DNA of 64,000 bases from Oasisia sp. SBJ-2009 (Eukaryota > Annelida > Polychaeta > Sabellida > Siboglinidae): positions 29,717,634 through 29,781,633 of the forward strand of contig OZ024864.1 in NCBI GenBank assembly GCA_964017155.1, written 5' to 3'. A program made the position numbers and the translations under genes. Under the pieces are notes generated by a model that saw nothing but the letters and a program-made list of their open reading frames with translations, was not told the origin of the DNA and did not search any database. Shown here piece by piece: positions 44,101-56,100 of this stretch (positions within the stretch are counted from its first letter, which is position 1; each line of letters starts with the position of its first letter).

Positions 44101-47100
44101 TAAGATCAATAGGGTGCATGTGGCCCCTAAAGACAATGCACAATGCACTAGGTGAGAGAATCCACTTCCAGGATGGCAGTGGTCTGAAGGGGAGTGCAAG
44201 GATGAGTTGCATTGTTGGGCACAAATGAAAGCAGTTAATACTGTCTTGCAGGTGTTAGTTCAAAGGTATACAAATTCCACTTTGACACCAAATTGTTAGA
44301 ATTAGTGTTTCAATGTTGCAAAATAAACCAAAACAGCATAATAGTGTAGGGTGCATCAAGCAGCTCTGCATGGTGATAGTATGTAAGTAGGGTGTATACA
44401 TGAACCATGCATGTATAAATCAAGAAAGTCTTGGACACCCACATCTAAAACCAGTGGTTGGAATTTGGTCTGGTTGGGATTTTGTCCTCGCACCCAATAG
44501 ACGTGTCATGTTTAGTACATACAAAGGACAACAACCAGGAATCTTCACGCTGAGGACATTAGACAACATTCTTCATACTGAGAACAATAAACGACAATAT
44601 ACATATTCAACAATATTACATTCGAAAACAATATCCATATTAAGGACAACAATATCAACCTTGATGATAATAAACACAAATCTGCAAAAGATACCTTATA
44701 AGCCCTATGAAAGCCTTTCAGCGCAGAGTTTTGTACAATTTTTGTGTCACGTCATGCTGATATAATAGTTCACAGTTAACTTTAAATTTTTTAATGGTCT
44801 TTGTGCATCAATTGCAATGTGACTGGATACTGCCAACAGTAGTTGGGACAGAGTTTCATTGAACAGGTCTGCCACTGCCAGCGTCCCAGGGAGCAACGTG
44901 TCAAATACATTGATCAGTCCTGATGTCTGAATATCATAACATTATTATATAAGAACTTACTTTAAACTTTAAAGTAACTGGAAATGTTTCAATTTAATGT
45001 TTAAGATTGTAATTGGAGATGGTTGTATTTTGAAGATTGTTGTATGGGGACCTCAGTGTGGATGTTGTTGTATAAATAAATGACTACATTATGGAGAATG
45101 ATGTACAATGTATTTTATATGCATATTGATGCTTACTGTCTTATATGTGAAGATTGTTGTCTACTTTCCTAGATGTTGGGATTATTGTATGTTGTCCTCT
45201 AGATGGAGATTGTCATCAATGACTATATAATTACTATATTATAGAGATTGTTGTTAATTGCCATATATAATATTGAGGTAGTTGTTGGTTGTTACAGTCT
45301 ATTGGAGCTAAATTGTATTGATTTTTGTTGTTGGTTGTTGCCACCTATCAGAGCTATATTGTGTTGAGGTTGTTGCAGTCTATAAGAGCGGTAATGTGTT
45401 GAGGTAGTTGTTGGTTGTTGCAGTCTATCGGAGCTGTATTGTGTTGAGGTAGTTGTTGGTTGTTGCAGTCTATCGGAGCTGTATTGTGTTGAGGTAGTTG
45501 TTGGTTGTTGCAGTCTATCGGAGCTGTATTGTGTTGAGGTAGTTGTTGGTTGTTGCAGTCTATCGGAGCTGTATTGTGTTGAGGTAGTTGTTGGTTGTTG
45601 CAGTCTATCGGAGCTGTATTGTGTTGAGGTAGTTGTTGGTTGTTGCAGTCTATCGGAGCTGTATTGTGTTGAGGTAGTTGTTGGTTGTTGCAGTCTATCG
45701 GAGCTGTATTGTGTTGAGGTCGATGTTGGTTGTTGCTGTCTATCGGAGCTGTATTGTGTTGAGGTAGTTGTTGGTTGTTGCAGTCTATCGGAGCTGTATT
45801 GTGTTGAGGTAGTTGTTGGTTGTTGCAGTCTATCGGAGCTGTATTGTGTTGAGGTCGATGTTGGTTGTTGCTGTCTATCGGAGCTGTATTGTGTTGAGGT
45901 AGTTGTTGGTTGTTGCAGTCTATCGGAGCTGTATTGTGTTGAGGTAGTTGTTGGTTGTTGCAGTCTATCGGAGCTGTATTGTGTTGAGGTAGTTGTTGGT
46001 TGTTGCTGTCTATCGGAGCTGTATTGTGTTGAGGTCGATGTTGGTTGTTGCAGTCTGTAGGAACTGTATTGTGTTGAGATAGTTCCCGGTGGTTGCTGTC
46101 TATTGGAGCTGTATTGTGTAGGTTGTTGCAGTCTATCAGAGCTGTATTGTGTCGTACTCATTGTTGGTTGTTGCAGTCTAACAAAGCTATATTGTGTTGA
46201 GGTCATTGTTGGTTGTTGCAGTCTATACGAGCTGTATTGTGTTGAGATAGTTGTTGCAGTCTATTGGAGCAGTATTGTGTTGACATTGTTGTTGGTTGTT
46301 GCAGTTTGTCGGAGTTGTATTGTGAAGTACCTTCAGAGCAGCAAGTTTTGCCCCCAGTGCAACATTAAGATCCACGAGACACAGCCAGTGATGCACCTGA
46401 AGCCTGACAGAGTGATGCAGGACATTGTCTTCAAACTAGTCCCAGGGCTCTTTGAGAGTGAGTTCACAGTTAACTTTAACTGTATTTGAATGGTCTTTGT
46501 GCATCAATTGCAATGTGACTGGATACTGCCAACAGAAGTTAGGGTTGTGTTTGATTGAACAGGTCTGCCAGGGAGTAACGTGTAGAATACACTGATCAGA
46601 CCTGATGTCTGGATACCATATTATATAAGAACTTACCTTTAAAAATAAACTGTTGATGCCGTTAGTTTCTAGTAAATTGCCTTACAATTTTACACAGATG
46701 GTAAGTATGCCAGACCACTCTGAGCAGTATCACACATTCAGACTGTAAATATTATGTCAGCCCACCCACCTACCTGTCTACCTACCTGTATGCACACCTG
46801 CCCATATACATGTATACACATTACGCACCTGCCCATCTACCTGTTTGCACACCTACCTGTATACACACCTGTCCATTTACCTGCTGTATACTCACCTCCC
46901 CACCTACCTGTATAAACACCTGTCCACCTACCTGTATATGCACCTGTCCATATACCTGTATACACACCTGCCCATCTACCTGTATACACACCTGCCCATC
47001 TACCTGTATACACACCTGCCCATCTACCTGTTTGCACACCTGCCCACCTACCTGTATACACACCTGCCCATCTACCTGTATACACACCTGCCCACCTACC

Positions 47101-50100
47101 TGTATACACACCTGCCCACCTACCTGTATACACACCTGTCCACCTACCTGTATACACACCTGTCCACCTACTGTATACACACCTGCCCATCTACCTGTTT
47201 GTGCACCTACCTGTATACACACCTGTGCACCTACCTGTATACACACCTGTCCACCTACCTGTATACACACCTGTCCACCTACCTGTATACACACCTGCCC
47301 ACCTACCTGTACACACACCTGCCCACCTGCCCATCTACCTGTATACACACCTGCCCATCTACCTGTATACACACCTGCCCACCTACCTGTATACACAGCT
47401 GTCCACCTGCCTGTATACACACCTGCCCATATACCTGTATACACCCCTGTCCACCTGCCTGTATACACACCTGTCCACCTACATGTATACACACCTGCCC
47501 ACCTACCTGTATATACACCTGTCCACCTGCCTGTATACACGCCTGCCCACCTGCCTGTATACACACCTGTCCACCTGCCTGTATACATACCTGCCCACCT
47601 ACCTGTATACACACCTGTCCACCTACCTGTATACACACCTGCCTGTATACACACCTGTCCACCTACCTGTATACACACCTGTCCACCTGCCTGTATACAC
47701 ACCTGCCCACCTACCTGTATACACACCTGTCCACCTACCTGTATACACACCTGCCCACGTGCCTGTATACACACCTGTCTACCTGCCTGTATACACACCT
47801 GCCCACCTACCTGAATACACACCTGCCCACCTACATGTATACACACCTGCCCACCTACCTGTATATACACCTGTCCACCTGCCTGTATACACGCCTGCCC
47901 ACCTGCCTGTATACACACCTGTCCACCTGCCTGTATACACACCTGTCCACCTACCTGTATACACACCTGCCCACCTGCCTGTATACACAGCTGTCCACCT
48001 GCCTGTATACACACCTGTCCACCTACCTGTATACACACCTGTCCACCTACCTGTATACACACCTGTCCACCTACCTGTATACACACCTGCCCACCTGCCT
48101 GTATACACACCTGCCCACCTACCTGTATACACACCTGTCCACCTACCTGTATACACACCTGCCCATCTACCTGTATACACACCTGTCCACCTACCAGTAT
48201 ATACACCTGTCCACCTACCTGTATACACACCTGCCCTTCTACATATTTTCACACCTGCCCACCTGCCTGTATACACACCTGTCCACCTACCTGTATACAC
48301 ACATGCCCATATACATGTATACACACTTGTTCACCTACCTGTATACACACCTGCCCTTCTACATATTTTCACACCTGCCCACCTACCTGTATACATACCT
48401 GTCCACCTACCTGTATACACACATGCCCATATACATGTATACACACTTGTCCACCTACCTGTATACACACCTGCCCTTCTACATATTTTCACACCTGCCC
48501 ACCTACCTGTATACATACCTGTCCACCTACCTGTATACACACCTGCCCATCTACCTGTATACACACCTGTCCACCTTCCTGTATACACACCTGTCCACCT
48601 ACCTGTATACACACCTGTCCACCTACCTGTATACACACCTGTCCACCTACCTGTATACACACCTGTCCACCTACCTGTATACACACCTGTCCACCTACCT
48701 GTATACACACGTGTCCACCTACCTGTATACACACCTGTCCACCTACCTGTATACACACCTGTCCACCTACCTGTATACACACCTGTCCACCTACCTGTAT
48801 ACACACCTGTCCACCTACCTGTATACACACCTGTCCACCTACCTGTATACACACCTGTCCACCTACCTGTATACACACCTGTCCACCTACCTGTATACAC
48901 ACCTGTCCACCTACCTGTATACACACCTGTCCACCTACCTGTATACACACCTGTCCACCTACCTGTATACACACCTGTCCACCTACCTGTATACACACCT
49001 GTCCACCTACCTGTATACACACCTGTCCACCTACCTGTATACACACCTGTCCACATACCTGTATACACACCTGTCCACCTACCTGTATACACACCTGTCC
49101 ACATACCTGTATACACACCTGTCCACCTACCTGTATACACACCTGTCCACATACCTGTATACACACCTGTCCACCTACCTGTATACACACCTGTCCACAT
49201 ACCTGTATACACACCTGCCCTTCTACATCTTTTCACACTTGCCCACCTACCTGTATACACACATGTCCACCTACCTGTATATACACCTGTCCACCTACCT
49301 GTATACATACCTGCCCTTCTACATATTTTCACACCTGACCACCTGCCTATATACACACCTGTCCACCTACCTGTATACACACCTGTCCACCTGCCTGTGT
49401 ACACACCTGCCCTTCTACATCTTTTCACACCTGCCCACCTACCTGTATACACACCTGTCCACCTACCTGTATACACACTTGCCCGTCTATATGTTTTTAC
49501 ACCTGCCCACCCACACACCTACTTTGGTGGTACTTGCCCATCAGCTTCCCCCCCCCTTGAAGTCAGTCTGTTATTGTTACTTTCCAAGGCTATATGGCTT
49601 CTGTTTTTTGTCTCTGTCTATTTCTCACTTTGCCTACAAGTATTTCTGTGTGTCTTGGTCTGTCTAAATGTAGTTGTGTTTGCAGCTGTGTCTATGTTTG
49701 TCTCATTTTTTTCTCAAGCCACTCCTCTTGTCTGTCACACATTTTGATTGTTGGACATACACCTTTAATGATTTAATATGTGCAGGTGAAGAGACGAGGA
49801 AGCAGGAGTTCTACAAGTCTCGGGGGCTGGTGAAGGAGAAGAAACCTGGTAGAGAAACACTTGTTGTTTCCTGTTTAAAATAATTCTGACAAAGACATAA
49901 TTACAAGTAAACAAAATATATTTCAATTATAATATACAAGGATATGCTTATTATTATGGTCCTACCTGTTAAAGCACCAATTTATTCAAAATTACACAGT
50001 TGTTTTGAACATTATGAAGATACTTGTGAACAGTTGGTTCATATGAAGATGTTTTATTCAACAACTACAATATTGTCACATGATGATTTATGTAGTTCTT

Positions 50101-53100
50101 TCTACCTGAGCTGGCAGACTGAATGAATTATTCTGCAGATTTCCAGGATAAAAAACGTCTGAAACATTGGATTAGTTTATATTGTGTGTGAAAATCAAAG
50201 TAGCAACATATACAATACTAACCAAACAGGAAGTGAGGTTCTTAGTATAATCACTCATTTTTTAAAACTGGCTGAGAATGATGCTCATCAGTGGTCAGAT
50301 TGATTGCAGGATTTTAGCTGCTGCAAAGAAATTAATTGTTATATAGACTATTCATTACATAAATATGTTTTACTGAGAACTGTCTACAACTAAAAAGAAT
50401 GCATTTTTGATTAGCACACAGCAGTAAAACTTTGTCATTGAAAAGTACCTGAGAGTCATATTGTAGTGGAATGTCACACGTACTTGGTTGTTTTAGATGA
50501 TGCGACGCGAGGCCTTCCTCTGACCAGTGTGTATGACAACCCAGAAGGCCACTACTACAAACACGACGACCTTATTTGTCTCTGTCTCGAGCGCTACAGG
50601 TGAGTGGCTGGACACGTGGCTGGACACGTGACTGGACACGTGGCTGGGCACGTGGCTGGACGCGTGACTGGACGCGTGCCTGGGCACGTGGCTGGACACG
50701 TGACTGGACACGTGGCTGGACACGTGGCTGGACACGTGGCTGGACACGTGGTTGGACACGTGGCTGGACACGTGGCTGGACACGTGGCTGGACACGTGGC
50801 TGGACACGTGGCTGGACACGTGGCTGGACACGTGGCTGGACACGTGGCTGGACACATGGCTGGACATATATCAAAATGAAAACTTTTTGAATGACAGTGT
50901 CGCAGTAACTAAAGACAACAAAGGGGAGGTCGTTGGGATATTCTGGTTTAAGAACAATGTTATAAATATGTCTACATGCAGTTTCCATGTTCTGACAAAA
51001 AGCGAACTACTATATAGCCCTGAAACTGAAATGTTGCTCTCTTTATCTACAGAGAAATGTATTTTCAAACATATCAGCAATTATATGCAGTGTAATTAAC
51101 AATGCTCATAATTTATATGGTTATTCAAACTAATGTCTTTTCACACTGCTGGAAATGCAACAGCAACCAGCAAGGATGTCTCACTGTCCTATGACCCTTG
51201 TGTTTTGGTCTGTTTCAGTGTGAAGCAGTCACATGTAGACTTTGTGCTGCCGTCTCTGCCGAGGAAGTTTGTGCGGTGTTCTGTGAGGACTTGTGTACGA
51301 CACATACAGCAACTGCTGAGGAACAAACTCACCATCCCCGCTACTTACAATGTCAGTGTCATTTACTGAGGAACAAACTCACCATCCCCGCTACTTACAA
51401 TGTCAGTGTCATTTACTGAGGAACAAACTCACCATCCCCGCTACTTACAATGTCAGTGTCATTTACTGAGGAACAAACTCACCATCCCCGCTACTTACAA
51501 TGTCAGTGTCATTTACTGAGGAACAAACTCACCATCCCCTCTACTTACAATGTCAGTGTCATTTACTGAGGAATAAACTCACCATCCCCTCTACTTACAA
51601 TGTCATTGTCATTTACTGAGGAACAAACTCACCATCCCCGCTACTTACAATGTCAGTGTCATTTACTGAGGAACAAACTCACCATCCCCGCTACTTACAA
51701 TGTCAGTGTCATTTACTGAGGAACAAACTCACCATCCCCTCTACTTACAATGTCATTGTCATTTACTGAGGAACAAACTCACCATCCCCGCTACTTACAA
51801 TGTCAGTGTCATTTACTGAGGAACAAACTCACCATCCCCGCTACTTACAATGTCAGTGTCATTTACTGAGGAACAAACTCACCATCCCCGCTACTTACAA
51901 TGTCAGTGTCATTTACTGAGGAACAAACTCACCATCCCCGCTACTTACAATGTCAGTGTCATTTACTGAGGAACAAACTCACCATCCCCTCTACTTACAA
52001 TGTCAGTGTCATTTACTGAGGAACAAACTCACCATCCCCTCTACTTACAATGTCATTGTCATTTACTGAGGAACAAACTCACCATCCCCGCTACTTACAA
52101 TGTCAGTGTCATTTACTGAGGAACAAACTCACCATCCCCCGCTACTTACAATGTCAGTGTCATTTACTGAGGAACAAACTCACCATCCCCGCTACTTACA
52201 ATGTCAGTGTCATTTACTGAGGAACAAACTCACCATCCCCTCTACTTACAATGTCATTGTCATTTACTGAGGAACAAACTCACCATCCCCGCTACTTACA
52301 ATGTCAGTGTCATTTACTGAGGAACAAACTCACCATCCCCGCTACTTACAATGTCAGTGTCATTTACTGAGGAACAAACTCACCATCCCCGCTACTTACA
52401 ATGTCAATGTCATTTACTGAGGAACAAACTCACCATCCCCTCTACTTACAATGTCATTGTCATTTACTGAGGAACAAACTCACCATCCCCGCTACTTACA
52501 ATGTCAGTGTCATTTACTGAGGAACAAACTCACCATCCCCGCTACTTACAATGTCAGTGTCATTTACTGAGGAACAAACTCACCATCCCCGCTACTTACA
52601 ATGTCAGTGTCATTTACTGAGGAACAAACTCACCATCCCCGCTACTTACAATGTCAGTGTCATTTACTGAGGAACAAACTCACCATCCCTGCTACTTACA
52701 ATGGCAGTGTCATTTACTGAGGAACAAACTCACCATCCCCGCTACTTACAATGGCAGTGTCATTTACTGAGGAACAAACTCACCATCCCCGCTACTTACA
52801 ATGGCAGTGTCATTTACTGAGGAACAAACTCACCATCCCCGCTACTTACAATGTCAGTGTCATTTACTGAGGAACAAACTCACCATCCCCGCTACTTACA
52901 ATGTCAGTGTCATTTACTGAGGAACAAACTCACCATCCCCGCTACTTACAATGTCAGTGTCATTTACTGAGGAACAAACTCACCATCCCCGCTACTTACA
53001 ATGTCAGTGTCATTTACTGAGGAACAAACTCACCATCCCCGCTACTTACAATGTCATTGTCATTTACTGAGGAACAAACTCACCATCCCCTCTACTTACA

Positions 53101-56100
53101 ATGTCAGTGTCATTTACTGAGGAACAAACTCACCATCCCCGCTACTTACAATGTCAGTGTCATTTACTGAGGAACAAACTCACCATCCCTGCTACTTACA
53201 ATGTCAGTGTCATTTACTGAGGAACAAACTCACCATCCCCTCTACTTACAATGTCAGTGTCATTTACTGAGGAACAAACTCACCATCCCCTCTACTTACA
53301 ATGTCATTGTCATTTACTGAGGAACAAACTCACCATCCCCGCTACTTACAATGTCAGTGTCATTTACTGAGGAACAAACTCACCATCCCCGCTACTTACA
53401 ATGTCAGTGTCATTTACTGAGGAACAAACTCACCATCCCCTCTACTTACAATGTCATTGTCATTTACTGAGGAACAAACTCACCATCCCTGCTACTTACA
53501 ATGTCAGTGTCATTTACTGAGGAACAAACTCACCATCCCCGCTACTTACAATGTCAGTGTCATTTACTGAGGAACAAACTCACCATCCCCTCTACTTACA
53601 ATGTCATTGTCATTTACTGAGGAACAAACTCACCATCCCCGCTACTTACAATGTCAGTGTCATTTACTGAGGAACAAACTCACCATCCCCGCTACTTACA
53701 ATGTCAGTGTCATTTACTGAGGAACAAACTCACCATCCCCGCTACTTACAATGGCAGTGTCATTTACTGAGGAACAAACTCACCATCCCCGCTACTTACA
53801 ATGGCAGTGTCATTTACTGAGGAACAAACTCACCATCCCCACTACTTACAATGTCAGTGTCATTTACTGAGGAACAAACTCACCATCCCCGCTACTTACA
53901 ATGTCAGTGTCATTTACTGAGGAACAAACTCACCATCCCCGCTACTTACAATGTCAGTGTCATTTACTGAGGAACAAACTCACCATCCCCGCTACTTACA
54001 ATGTCAGTGTCATTTACTGAGGAACAAACTCACCATCCCCGCTACTTACAATGTCATTGTCATTTACTGAGGAACAAACTCACCATCCCCTCTACTTACA
54101 ATGTCAGTGTCATTTACTGAGGAACAAACTCACCATCCCCTCTACTTACAATGTCAGTGTCATTTACTGAGGAACAAACTCACCATCCCCTCTACTTACA
54201 ATGTCAGTGTAATTTACTGAGGAACAAACTCACCATCCCCGCTACTTACAATGTCAGTGTCATTTACTGAGGAACAAACTCACCATCCCCGCTACTTACA
54301 ATGTCAGTGTCATTTACTGAGGAACAAACTCACCATCCCCGCTACTTACAATGTCAGTGTCATTTACTGAGGAACAAACTCACCATCCCCGCTACTTACA
54401 ATGTCAGTGTCATTTACTGAGGAACAAACTCACCATCCCCGCTACTTACAATGTCAGTGTCATTTACTGAGGAACAAACTCACCATCCCCTCTACTTACA
54501 ATGTCAGTGTCATTTACTGAGGAACAAACTCACCATCCCCTCTACTTACAATGTCAGTGTCATTTACCGAGGAACAAACTCACCACCCCCTCTACTTACA
54601 ATGTCAGTGTCATTTACCGAGGAACAAACTCACCATCCCCTCTACTTACAATGTCATTGTCATTTACTGAGGAACAAACTCACCATCCCCGCTACTTACA
54701 ATGTCAGTGTCATTTACTGAGGAACAAACTCACCATCCCCGCTACTTACAATGTCAGTGTCATTTACTGAGGAACAAACTCACCATCCCCTCTACTTACA
54801 ATGTCAGTGTCATTTACTGAGGAACAAACTCGCCATCCCCTCTACTTACAATGTCAGTGTCATTTACTGAGGAACAAACTCGCCATCCCCTCTACTTACA
54901 ATGTCAGTGTCATTTACCGAGGAACAAACTCACCACCCCCTCTACTTACAATGTCAGTGTCATTTACTGAGGAACAAACTCACCATCCCCTCTACTTACA
55001 ATGTCATTGTCATTTACTGAGGAACAAACTCACCATCCCCTCTACTTACAATGTCAGTGTCATTTACTGAGGAACAAACTCACCATCCCCGCTACTTACA
55101 ATGTCAGTGTCATTTACTGAGGAACAAACTCACCATCCCCTCTACTTACAATGTCATTGTCATTTACTGAGGAACAAACTCACCATCCCCTCTACTTACA
55201 ATGTCAGTGTCATTTACTGAGGAACAAACTCACCATCCCCGCTACTTACAATGTCAGTGTTATTTACTGAGGAACAAACTCACCATCCCCTCTACTTACA
55301 ATGTCATTGTCATTTACTGAGGAACAAACTCACCATCCCCTCTACTTACAATGTCAGTGTCATTTACTGAGGAACAAACTCACCATCCCCGCTACTTACA
55401 ATGTCAGTGTCATTTATTGAGGAACAAACTCACCATCCCCTCTACTTACAATGTCAGTGTCATTTACAGTTGTTTACAAAACAAACAGTGATAATAACGA
55501 TGTTTAATGCACCAGCATGTGTTATTGTTGATGCCAAGTATGCATGAGATAAACATTGTACGATGCCTTTGTAAACACATTTTTACAATAGTATTTATTA
55601 CAAAACTATAGTGTAATATCATTCGTTACACCAACATTTATTATAAAATTATCATTTGTACGTTTTCATCACCTTTTGTGTGCTTGTTGGTGCTCCCGCA
55701 ATGTGTATTCAAAATTAATAAAACATTGTAGCCATATAAGATTAATAAATGTTACGAAACATTTCAGATCGGCTTCTCATAACCATGTTCTGTCACACTG
55801 TACAGGTGGATGTCATCTGTAATGACCATGTTCTGTCTCACGGTACAGGTGGATGTCATCTGTAATGACCATGTTTTGTCTCACTGAACAGGTGGATGTC
55901 ATCAGTAAAGACCATGTTCTGTCTCACTGAACAGGTGGATGTCATCAGTAAAGACCATGTTCTATCTCACTGTACAGGTGGATGTCATCTGTAATGACCA
56001 TGTTCTGTCTCACTGAACAGGTGGATGTCATCAGTAAAGACCATGTTCTGTCTCACTGAACAGGTGGATGTCATCAGTAAAGACCATGTTCTGTCTCACT

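Noticed and set aside
46845..49747. Open frames of 848 and 940 codons on the plus strand
   Set aside because: They are translations of a 24-bp tandem repeat without stops inside a PCGF1 intron. The antisense strand is equally open.
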